A stretch of DNA of 64,000 nucleotides, from assembly GCA_037043455.1 (NCBI GenBank), contig JAWPHD010001292.1, positions 186,001 to 250,000 of the forward strand. The letters are read 5' to 3'. Position 1 is the first letter of the stretch, and each line of letters begins with the position of its first letter. Under the pieces are notes generated by a model. That model saw only the letters and a program-made list of their open reading frames with translations, made no database searches and had not been told where the DNA came from. This DNA is from Cyrtodaria siliqua (taxonomy: Eukaryota > Mollusca > Bivalvia > Adapedonta > Hiatellidae). A program made the translations under genes and the position numbers. Positions 54,508-64,000 of this stretch are shown piece after piece.

Positions 54508-54745
54508 AACTAAGAAAGAAATGTACAAACTGTATCGAGAATTCCAGGAAGAAATAAAATATAAAAAAAAAATTCTCCTCCCTGTAAAACTCGAGAAAAA
54601 AAACGACTCGTGAACACAACTATGCACAATTAGGTAATTAAGGCGACACTGAATTAATTTCAGTCGGTCAATACTTTCATTTTTATATCACGCCTACCTC
54701 TATTAAATTCCACGGTTCAAACAAGGCAGTGTGGTACATATAATT

Positions 54746-55210
54746 TCAAACAGCGCTTTTGTTGCTTACAAGCCATCGCTCATTGTTGGTTGAATGGCTC
54801 TCAAGCACTAAATGAGCAGAATTGATACATTTTGAGTTATGACACAGGTGTGACACCTCTAAAACACTTCCCATGCTATCATGGTGATTCATTTCATCCC
54901 TCATGATCCTGTGGGCAGCCATGAAGGCCACACGATGAACACCCACAATGGTGTGTGCCCCATTTGGCCATGAAACCCTGATTTGCCCATAGTTCCTGAT
55001 GGAAGCCCCTGTCCAGACAATACAAGTGTACATGCCTTGATTAAATAAGGCTTTTTTGTCATACAGATGCAGATTTACCCTTCCCCAAAACTGTTCCGAA
55101 CTCAATTCAATAATAAATGTGTACAGCATTAAAGATTTGCAGGACAGCACGTTATATAGGAAATTCCCAGGGAAGTCCTTTAGGTTGCAGAAAACTAAAT
55201 ACTTTCCCAT
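54746..55210 (-). CDS. His-Me finger (HNH) endonuclease ORF
   Basis: 154 aa from ATG at 55,210. The C-terminal half shows the zinc-bound His-Me finger of homing-type endonucleases: CIVWTGASIRNYGQIRVSW, GVHRVAFMAAHRIMR, VSHLCHNSKCINSAHLVLES, then N-x2-ER. VSHLCH-x3-C-x4-HL holds the presumed catalytic His, zinc ligands and structural His. The first ~60 residues have no recognised domain. No lesion is visible. It is convergent with the transposase gene 239 bp away and may belong to the same transposon, or be a separate unit. The same 5' region recurs at 41,652-42,071, so this unit is multi-copy. Confidence 0.75.
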   Translation of the reverse strand: MGKYLVFCNLKDFPGNFLYNVLSCKSLMLYTFIIELSSEQFWGRVNLHLYDKKALFNQGMYTCIVWTGASIRNYGQIRVSWPNGAHTIVGVHRVAFMAAHRIMRDEMNHHDSMGSVLEVSHLCHNSKCINSAHLVLESHSTNNERWLVSNKSAV

Positions 55211-55632
55211 AGCCTTCCTGTGGCACCTGTCAGCTAATATCTGAAGAATTATACACCAGATTTTCTTTAAATTACCTTATTTCATAGATATTTCCATCAC
55301 AAAGCCTTTGAAAGTGTGAAAAATACAACTTTTCCAGCTCAACCTCTCTGCACATGTCTGTGTTTACAAACACTATTGAATCCGCACTGAATATTGACAT
55401 GCAATTTCAATGGATGTTAAATTTTCAAAAACATGAAAAAATATTTTTTTATTTAATTTAATGATTCTAGCTGATGGGGATTATTTTACCTATAGTTTAT
55501 CCTTCCTGAAAATTCATATTGAATATTTCGAAGTTATATCTGCTGACCTCTGTGAACTTTCACTTCTGTACTGAATCGTACACAACAAAAGGCGGAGCTT
55601 AAGCCAGGCTATATTTAGCTGTACGCAGCCTT
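55173..55632 (-). repeat. Repeat containing the HNH 5' region; unoccupied site
   Basis: Paralogue of 41,652-42,071 joined to 50,995-51,033. At 55,594-55,607 it reads GGAGCTTAAGCCAG with nothing inserted, while the other copy has 8.9 kb of palindrome between GCTT and CTTAAG. Confidence 0.9.
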
Positions 55633-57787
55633 TAGCGCCAAAACGTCATAAAATAATTGACGTCGTAACTAGGCCGTGTGCTGCTACCCACATTTTGACA
55701 TATTGGTACCACTCAAGCTGGCAAGTTCAAATATGCATTTTCGGAAAGGTCAATGTCTTACGTTTCTTTTAAGCCAGGATAGTATTTTTAGTTCGGTAGC
55801 TTAAGTGTGTAAAACTATTGTTTTATAAAGGGAGGTAATTTTTAAGAAAATGTTCTAAATTGATAGAAAAATAGATGTATGGCATGGATTGACTCCACCG
55901 AATTTGTTTTTGTGTATTTGATTGCGTTCAAAATGGTAACGTAAGTCATGTAAACATATAACAGTTCAATAGTTCAACCCTTAAAAACGTATAAAAACAT
56001 ATGGAAGCAAACATTCAACCATTTTAATCATTAAACGCACATTCTATCGAAAGAAGGTAAAGATAACCAGACAAATTAGAATACATTTATACTTTTTAAG
56101 TAAATTACATGTAAATATAGTTTTTTAGATTCTGCATATACGAAACAATACGAAATAATATAAACGCCTGACATCTATGTAATACATGTGTTGCTATAAA
56201 GGGAGATAATAAAGTACACTTTTAAGATTTTAATTAGAAAAAATAAGCTAAGAATGATTCACAGAAATGTTACAATTCAAAGTTCCATTTTATTTCTCTT
56301 TGTGTCACCTTCGTAGCATGGCAGACAGGTAGAGATCGCTTTGTCCGTAGTCTGTCTTCATTCATCGTCTTCGTCCGTCTGTCCGTCACGCTTTAACTTG
56401 CAACCTGAACTTGGTCATAACTTAAAAAATATTTCACCTATGTTCATGAAACTTCATAAATATCTTCATCTCACCCCAAGGAAAGTCGTTACACATGTCT
56501 AATAACTTTGTTTTTTATTTCGGCAAAGTTATGCCCTTTTCCATTAAACCTTTACCTGCAACCTGACCTAGCTCATAACGTTAAATAAGCACATGACAAT
56601 CTACAAAAGTGTTACGTGGAACACCCTTCTCGGTATTTATTTAACATATGCAAAAGCCTATGTGATTATCAGCCCTTGATTCCATCATTGAATTATATAC
56701 TATTGTTAAATTCACATTCACACTAAAATATGTATAGCATAATTGTAACAGTACACCACTGTTAAAAAAAGAAAAAATATTTTTGATATTTAAAATGATA
56801 CACATGAAAAGCGTGCACTTTCATTGTAAACTGAAACGTGGTAGATGAATCGTTCGGATTAACAGTTTATTAGATTTGTTATTTGGTTTGGACCGAATAT
56901 AGACATGATAATGATCAATTGGTTTTGTTTGGCAATGTTTCTATGCAAAATAGTCACTCAGTTCTGTTTAACACATCCACAAATATAGTTGCCGGTTATA
57001 AAAAAACTACAGAGAAAGTCCGTCTATGTCATCATACTATAACATTGAGATTATTTCGAAACCACATGTCATTGAAAGAATATCTTTGCCTTTTTACAAT
57101 GGTGCACTTTGAAATTTGGAAGATGTGATAACACCCTTTATTTTATTTAGAAATGATGTCTCGTCTGCTCTCGCTGGATAAATGGAACAATTTATTTGAC
57201 ATTAAAAAACAAATTAATAAAATTGCCGTCATACTTTTCGGATAAAAAGGGCATATTTCAGCCATATACGTATTATTTTTGATATTATGTTCACGTAAAT
57301 AATATTGAAGTACTGTCATGTACATTATGGTTGACATTGCTCATGCCTAAAGTATGCATTTGGTTGAAAATTTCACTTGACCATACCCCATCCATTTTGG
57401 AGTTTGTGTTTATATAAAGATGGCAGATAAATAGTCCTTAAATATTCAGCAGCTAACGAGTGTTACACCTGATGCAAGTTAACACAGGGTAGATACAAAG
57501 GCAATGTTTCAAGGAGGTTTGAAAGACTAGCACAGCAGTCTTTGCTTCAGTTCTTGGGAGTAGGAAAATCGTTCTTAAATGAAAACAACTGATTTACAAA
57601 GTAGTTTGAGTATATGACTGCTGGAATAAAAGTATAATCTAGATACCGCTACGTCAATAGGACAGAGCATCCTGACAGACATGTTTTGAAAGACGGTAGT
57701 TAAATATTATTTTAAACAGCAGGTTGTCTAAATATAGTAAAATATGATGGTGAGATTTTCAAATCCAATCCACCACTCAGTAGAATG
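55633..57787. other. Gene-poor; one dispersed-repeat-like block
   Basis: 56,290-56,590 (TCCGTCTGTCCGTCACGCTT, GCAACCTGAACTTGGTCATA, later GCAACCTGACCTAGCTCATA) looks like an old dispersed repeat common in molluscs. The rest is AT-rich. The frames at 56,883 and 57,143 have no support. Confidence 0.35.
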
Positions 57788-57893
57788 GGCATACAACAAG
57801 CTATTGTAATGAGACCCTGGACTAATTATCATGTGGATATCAGTTTATAATAATAATCCAGTGTCTCATTACAACGGCTTGTTCAACTGGTCA
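57788..57893. repeat. 106-bp hairpin
   Basis: ACAAGCTATTGTAATGAGAC CCTGGACTAATTATCA faces TAATAATCCAGTGTCTCATT ACAACGGCTTGTTCA. Arms ~36 bases with a few mismatches, loop ~35. Small MITE-like structure. Confidence 0.75.
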
Positions 57894-58612
57894 GCTCTTG
57901 ATGAGCAGTATTCCCCATACATATGCAACAGCAGCAGTACAACATTTGCGTGCATACCACCACGTGCAAACAAGGACCTCGGAAATTCTGACATAGCTTT
58001 AGAATAGGGATGGTACACCTTGAACTTTGTTATAAGGCCTTTAATAACAGATGCCCATCTGTTCCTTTATAATTTCGGAATGTTACCAAAGTATCTTGCG
58101 AAACTTACTTTACATTGTACTTGCAGAAAGCATAGACTTCCCTGTATTGCAACATGGTGTGAATGCAGGGGAGTTAGTTGTAGCATGCATACCAGATTCA
58201 GAATGTTAACATGCGTCAACATTCGGCAGATGAAAACATAGTATTCTGTTAAAAATATTAATCTCATGATTGTCTCTTTCTGTAGCTTTGAGACGTATAT
58301 TATTTTCCAGGCTGAGTTTTCTTTAAAACTACGTTTACTTCTTAATTGCATTTTTCTCAACCCAAGACTGAAATATCACTTCTCTCGGTTCTGTTAATTG
58401 GCATATTTTTTGTTTGCAATAGTTTTATAAAAGAAATACTACGATGGCATTTACGTATGCAATTTGTGATTTTGAGTTTAATTATCAAAATCGTTTAAAA
58501 ATGTCTTATACATGTATTACAAATACATGATATTCATGCAATACTTTTTTTTAAGCTATTATTTTTTATTTATTTTTTGTGTGTTTGTCCAATTCTTTTC
58601 CATATACACGAA
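57894..58612. other. No gene seen
   Basis: The minus frame at 58,067-58,360 and plus frame at 58,020-58,241 share bases and lack domains. Confidence 0.35.
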
Positions 58613-58690
58613 CATAGAAGAAGAAGAAACTTTATTTGTATCGTCATAGGTTTATGGAGGTTCGAGGCCACCCTCCATAAATATAACAAT
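58613..58690 (-). mobile_element. Retroposon 3' tail
   Basis: Minus strand: GGAGGGTGGCCTCGAACCTCC stem, ATAAACCTATGACGATACAA, ATAAAGTTTCTTCTTCTTC. Typical SINE/LINE 3' terminal stem-loop with a short repeated tail. Confidence 0.55.
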
Positions 58691-58774
58691 ATTGCAATAA
58701 GTCTAAGAATACCCTGAGCAAAAATCATTAAAAAAATCGTTTCTCGATCAAAGTGGACAGTGTGAATATGTGTA

Positions 58775-58922
58775 CTTCAACCTTTTTGTGTTTGTGATGT
58801 CGTTTGCTTTTTTTTATTACTTTTGCCTTCTCGTTTGTCTGTTTGCGTGTTTGTTTTTGTGTTTTGTGGTTGACTGTCGTCCTTGAATGTTGCTTTACCT
58901 GTCCGATATTTGTATCTTTCTT
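58775..58922 (+). mobile_element. Retroelement tail (copy I)
   Basis: CAACCTTTTTGTGTTTGTGATG to GTCCGATATTTGTATCTTTCTT; a short, slightly diverged 5'-truncated tail. Confidence 0.8.
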
Positions 58923-59149
58923 TATATCTAAAATACATCAAACATATGATAAGGTAAATAATAAGATTAAATGTTAATCAATCAAACAAAAATACCATTC
59001 TTCGATGATTCTAATTGGTAACATATTATTGACTTATTTGAGTCAAGTATCTTCTAGATACCTGTCTGTCGATCATATCTTCCCCTACGAAATCGAAACA
59101 AGAGGAAAGATATAATTCAAAACTGGTATATTTAAGTTTAAATGTAATG

Positions 59150-60300
59150 GGTGCCTCTTTATCTGCATAATAAGAAAATGGTAAAGACCTTCAGCTCCCT
59201 TTCATTTCAAAAGAAATCATTTTTTAATAAATATTCAAATTTTCGTAAATTTTATTTGCAGCCTGCTTTCAAGTTACTTAGGAATATTAATCTGTACCTT
59301 AATACATCTTTATTTACATTTTTGAAAAATACTTTGTTTTTTAAATAAATATCCAAAATTCTTTTATTTTATGCTTTAATTTTGTAGATTTTCTCCAAAA
59401 ATGTCAAGATGTATCAACTTTGTTTATTCCAAAAATAAATCCCATGCACATTAATATAATAGAATGTTTCAACTCCCTCATATTGCAATAAAATTGTATT
59501 TTAAATTGTCCAGGTTTAGGTTTAAATTTCGATATTCTGGGCCAAAAGTAATGGCATTTTCAAATCTTTGATCCTTTAGGACTGTCTCTTCTGTAGCTCA
59601 TGACACCTTTACATTTAAAGAAATACTATAACGACTTCTGTTTTATTATATTTTAATCATAATTTAAAATTTCATAACTATTCCAAAAATCAGCGACTTT
59701 AATACATTTTGTGTTGATTTCCCCGCAAAATTTCAAGATTTATATATTTTATTCATTCCAAATATTTGTTTTCATGAACTTGTATATAACCGAGAACTTT
59801 AAGGACTTTCAATCTCCTTATATTGTAATGAGAATTATATTTTTAGAAGTAATCCCGTTTTTAGTGATTTTGGTTAAAATTTGCAACTTTTGGCCCAAAA
59901 TATCCCAATTTTTCCAAATCTCTGATCCTTTAGAATTTTACCTATATCTCAGGACATCTTTACATAAATGAAAACACTTTAAAACCTACTATTTTGTTTA
60001 ATTGAAAGTGTTAATATTTTTTAAAAATTATTCCAAAAATGAGCAATTTGTACGCTGTTTTTGCTGATTTCCCCCCAAAATGGCAAGCTGTCTACATTTT
60101 GTTCATTTCTAATATTATTTTTATTTACATGAATATAACAGGCAACTTTCAGAAGCTTCAGCTCCCTAATATTGCAATGAAAATAATATTTAAAAAATTA
60201 TTCAAGTTTTTAGCGATTTTTGTTGAAATTTGGATGTTTTTGCCCAAAAATAATGTGTTAAGCTACCGTTTCAGAAAAACTATCCTGGCTATTTCTTATT
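59150..60300. repeat. Diverged ~330-350-bp tandem repeat, about 3.5 copies
   Basis: The phrase TTCTCCAAAAATGTCAAGAT at 59,391 recurs as TTCCCCGCAAAATTTCAAG at 59,718 and TTCCCCCCAAAATGGCAAG at 60,069. Each is followed by TTTATTCATTCCAAA-type text, CAACTCCCT-ATATTGCAAT, and TGGGCC/TTGCCCAAAA. The first partial copy starts near 59,150. Short AT-rich open frames here are incidental. Confidence 0.75.
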
Positions 60301-61735
60301 TATTAAGATAGATCTAAAAGGTTATAGCAACTAGAATTTGCCAGCTGAGTTGGTACCGAAATGTTGAGCAGCACACGGCCTATAGTGTTACAGGTTTAAC
60401 TCAACCAATCAAAATCGTTCCAGGTTGTATTACACGTGTGTCATACAATAGATATTAAATGGGTGTTCGACACTGCTAACAAGGGACGTTATGTGATACA
60501 ATTTTATTCGTAAACTCAAACAATTATAAAATATTCATATTTTGGACTATTGACTATTCAACGGACTCAACTCCTGCATCTTATTATTTCAATATTAGTA
60601 GTATTTAATATTGAATGACTTATAATAAACTAAACAAGACAATATGGGTGTGATTCATTGAGTCAACTCAATATACATGGCAAATCTGCTGGTGATGGTA
60701 AGGACTGGTTCCTGTGAATTGCTTTATAGAAGCAGATATCCACAGATGTTCCATATATCATGTATATTGACACTAGTAACCATGAATCGCGTTCTTGTAT
60801 ACACATGTATGTGTCGTAGAAATGCGGTATTATAGTCGTCAGGAACACAGCATTTACAATAGATAGAGATGGTCCTTACACGCCAAAATCTGAAACAGAC
60901 TGAAAAGATCTTCAGATTTCATGTAAACAGATTATTATCAATAACATATGGAATATATATTTATATTACATCCATATCAATCTTTTTTTTGGAGGGCGGG
61001 TGGGGCTCACTATTGTACTTTTCCAATTCGGTGTTATTGTATTGCGATGTGTCTTGCTTGCAAACCAAACCTCGAATGAGTTATTAAAATGACCACTTCA
61101 CTGCGTGGTCATTTACCGCCAAATGTGCATGATTATCACAGTAATCCTCAAATATTAGCTACCAGGTGATACATATGATCACGTGATACTTCAAAGTACT
61201 TACGAATATCGTCTGCTTACAGACCGTCCTTTGAACTTAACAAATATAAATTTATATATTTCTTCCCTAAATTGATTCAGTAAGCGAGTTAGTTTAGTAA
61301 ACTTTGTTATGAGTTTATAGCGTTACATTGAGGTGGTATGGAGCCGGTACTTTTACAGAGCTGTTTTAGATATATTCTATTATTTTATTCATGTTATCTC
61401 CTTTAAAGGTTTGCTGGTTTGGTAACTTATTAATATTGAAATGAATATTTATGAACCCTATCTGCACAGATTAGAATATTTCCTAACCCCCAGATTGTCG
61501 TACATTCATTTATTGATGTGTGTAGGAATCTCAAACGTGAAAAATGTCACGTTACAAATGTAAAAACATACGACAAATGTAACACATTTGGTGACATATG
61601 TAAAAAAGAAAAAAAGTGACAAAAGTGAAAGAAAAAGTTAACAAATGTAAAAAAGAAAATGAAAAAAGTAACATAATTATGTAAAAAAAAAAAAAGAACA
61701 CAAATGTAAAAATACATTTCATTGTTAGCTATCAT
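60301..61735. other. Gene-poor
   Basis: A short perfect stem AAATGACCAC TTCACTGC GTGGTCATTT lies at 61,088-61,114. A-rich reiterations of ACAAATGTAAAAAAGAAA fill 61,550-61,720. Confidence 0.45.
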
Positions 61736-62240
61736 GACGTGATGCGGCGTCCGTCTTCCCTCCGTCCGTCCATAAACATTTGTTTGTGGTGACTGTTCCT
61801 CTGAAACTACTTGACTGATTTTCAGGAAACTTCACAGGAATGTTGCTCTTGATGTCTAGTTGATCCTAGCAAAATTTCAGGTGGGCCAGAATTACAAGAT
61901 GGCCGCCACGGCTAAAACTATATTTAAAAAATGCGATTTTGTGGCGACTTAAAAGCCGTAAGTGATATTGAATAGGAACCTTTACCAAATGACTGACACG
62001 ACATGTAGTTGGTACTAACCAAAAATCCAATTACATTCGTTGTCAAACATGGCCAGCAACGGCCATCTTTGTTTACATAGAGTTATATAGTCTGAAAAAG
62101 TGGGGCGACTACTTCTCTGAAGGTGGTCCTATTTCCATAACACTTCACAGGTTCCCATGGCTGATCTGGTTATCAAAATTTATCAGGAGAGTTTCTGTCG
62201 TCTTTGAATGCTACTTTTCCTGTTCGATTTTTTAATCCAT
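61736..62240. repeat. Old dispersed repeat plus short retroelement tail (copy J)
   Basis: GCGTCCGTCTTCCCTCCGTC CGTCCATAAACATTTG followed by CAGGAAACTTCACAGGAATG resembles a widespread mollusc repeat. 62,190-62,240 (CTGTCGTCTTTGAATGCTAC TTTTCCTGTTCGATTTTTTA) matches only the last ~50 bases of the shared retroelement tail. Confidence 0.45.
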
Positions 62241-63237
62241 ATTTCAAGGTCATTGACCTCTTGTTTCATTTCCAGAGCCATTTGGTCCTCTTGCTTTGGT
62301 GTTTATCTTTCTACTTCTATATGGACATTAGCATAATGGTAGCAGAATTGGTCTTGTTTATTTGTTACCGATATTGCTGTGGTCACACATCGTGGGCGTG
62401 ATTGTTAGGGTTAAGTGTGCGTGTGTATGTGTGTTTATTTTTGCATAGCGGATAATGGCTGCCCAGGTAATAGCTGCCCAGTGGCCATTTTGTTTCAATA
62501 CATTTATATCAGTAATTGAATCCTGCAATTGTGAAACCGCAAGGGGACGTGTATAGTCAGAGATCTAAGAAGAAGTGATTTATTATGTCTTTGATATAGC
62601 TGAATATCTTGTTCACTTAGATGTTATATGTTATTACTGTTTAAAGTAAAATAATATGTGAAACATCATTGATTTTTCGACCAGATTTTCAATTACATGT
62701 TTATTAAAGGGCACATTGCTTTAAATGTCATGTTGTACAAAATAATAAGAATAAGTAAAATGTATGTTTTTAATAGAGTAGTAACCAATTTTAAAAATTC
62801 AGATTGAGTTCATCTCTGAAAATTGTATGAGGTATGTGCCACGTAGTTCTACCAATCTTTTTCTTACAATCCTAGCATCTGTTCTGACATTTAAAAGATA
62901 ACAATTAATAACATGAATTATTGTTGGAATTGTTTGTATATTACAAACAATCATTTAACGCTTTTTATTAAATCACGTTAGAATTAATTTTATTGAGAAT
63001 TTACAATATCAGGAAGTCTAAAACTCATTACTCCGTGAGTAATGCAAACACTTAACATATCCTTTAGTATGCACAAATAAAAACTGTGTTCTGAGAATGC
63101 ACTGAGTTCCAAACAAATATTTTAAGTCTTGCAGTACTCATGAGTAATGTGTTTCTTGACTTTCTGATACAGCAAGTTCTAGATAAAATAATTCTAAAAT
63201 GATTAAATACACTGTTCTATACGGTGTCCTGTTAGGG
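62241..63237. other. No gene seen
   Basis: AT-rich. A doubled TAATGGCTGCCCAG / TAATAGCTGCCCAG at 62,453-62,481 is the only repeat noted. Confidence 0.4.
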
Positions 63238-63460
63238 CCATCTTACCATCGCATCTTACCATCGATCATCGACCTAGGTAAGATGCGATGGTAAGATGCG
63301 ATAGTAAGATGCGATGAGTAAGATGCGATGGTAAGATGCGATGGTCGATGGTAAGGTGCGACGGATCATCGACCATCGCATCTTACCATCGACCATCGCA
63401 TCTTACCATCGACCATCGCATCTTACTATCGACCATCGCATCTTACATCAACCATCGCAT
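63238..63460. repeat. CATCGCATCTTAC repeat that switches strand twice
   Basis: Units CATCTTACCATCG on the plus strand, then, after CCTAGG at 63,271-63,276, their complement GGTAAGATGCGAT to about 63,360. After GGATCATCGACC the plus-strand form resumes to 63,460. Unit about 14 bp. Confidence 0.9.
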
Positions 63461-63501
63461 CAATCGTAATGTACATTGGGCCTCTTCTTCGTTTTATCGA
63501 C

Positions 63502-63507
<6 letters not shown>

Positions 63508-63540
<33 letters not shown>
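63508..63540. repeat. (CT)n microsatellite
   Basis: CTCTCTCT... run with one GT interruption. Confidence 0.95.
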
Positions 63541-63709
63541 ATTCTCAGGTTTGTTAGTGAGACGATTCTATTAAATATTAAATTGATAAATATGTTAAGA
63601 CGAGTGTAATGGTGGGTGGGTAATGTGGGTGTGGGTGAACAAAACCTGCTTTATTCAATTCTAATTAGTTTTATATGAGCGTGCAACTTAGGCGTTGCAA
63701 AAACGTATG

Positions 63710-63925
63710 TGTGTTAAGGGTAACCCGACCCTTCCTACTTTTTTCTGGTGAAACCTATCACTTTTTTCCAATTTACCAGAAAAATATATAATTCAAGGCT
63801 GTTTTGGGTATAAAATGCTATGCTCCTACATATATATATATATTTATATATATATATATATATATAAAAAATTTACTTATGAAAATAAATCCATACCTAT
63901 CCTTTCTACTTTCTTCTGGCATGTT
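63710..63925. repeat. AT-rich block with (TA)n
   Basis: (TA)n runs at about 63,830-63,868. Both sides carry related text (CCTTCCTACTTTTTTCTGG... and CCTTTCTACTTTCTTCTGG...), a direct repeat. Confidence 0.6.
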
Positions 63926-64000
63926 ACCCTAAAACTGGGATGAAAATTAAATTGAAATATAATGCCCTGTCTAAAGACACATATTTGTTTGTTTGGCCTT

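Overview
The window is AT-rich eukaryotic DNA from an animal: coding is broken into short exons with GT-AG introns, and most of the sequence is transposable elements, foldback elements and satellites. The mix of a GRL101-like LDLa/LRR receptor gene, a metazoan Mutator-like transposase, Penelope-like reverse transcriptases and a PIF/Harbinger element suggests a lophotrochozoan, most likely a bivalve mollusc (inference from families; no search was possible). There are no bacterial operons, rRNA or tRNA genes that I can support.

Layout. 0.8-2.0 kb: decayed SGNH-hydrolase-like ORF (minus). 2.3-5.4 kb: 113-bp satellite full of short dyads. 6.57-7.22 kb: a 651-bp foldback element. 7.37-26.75 kb (plus): scattered exons of a leucine-rich-repeat GPCR of the GRL101/LGR type (Sushi, LDLa, LRR, TM1, TM7, cytoplasmic tail), with in-frame stops, frameshifts and no recognisable TM2-TM6, so probably a pseudogene. 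Its TM1-TM7 interval holds a Penelope-like RT fragment which is itself split by a 6.8-kb PIF/Harbinger transposon (17.08-23.88 kb) with convergent MADF-protein and DDE-transposase genes. Copies of one retroelement (RT plus a conserved 3' tail) recur across the window, mostly as 5'-truncated tails with the same 3' end. 29.4-30.0 kb: 33-bp minisatellite. 32.2-32.8 kb: long-TIR MITE. 33.1-37.4 kb: Penelope-like element next to a 5'-truncated LINE with a readable RNase H domain. 38.1-39.6 kb: foldback element built of GTGATATCAC repeats with a mariner-like MITE nested in it.

The most interesting object is at 42,075-50,994: an 8.9-kb near-perfect palindrome. Each arm carries the same unrecognised ORFs, each arm ends in a ~214-bp terminal repeat that is itself an imperfect palindrome, and the centre is a ~2-kb field of GATATC-type tandem repeats. 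A paralogous unoccupied target site lies in the same window at 55,600, which fixes both ends and a 3-4 bp target duplication. The architecture resembles a head-to-head dimer of a linear hairpin-ended genome; whether it is a virus-derived element or an unusual foldback transposon is open.

51.8-55.6 kb: a Mutator-like transposase gene (broken) convergent with an intact-looking His-Me/HNH endonuclease ORF; the 5' part of the HNH unit is the sequence duplicated around the palindrome. 55.6-64 kb: gene-poor, with a hairpin, a ~340-bp tandem repeat, retroelement tails, a strand-alternating CATCGCATCTTAC repeat and microsatellites.
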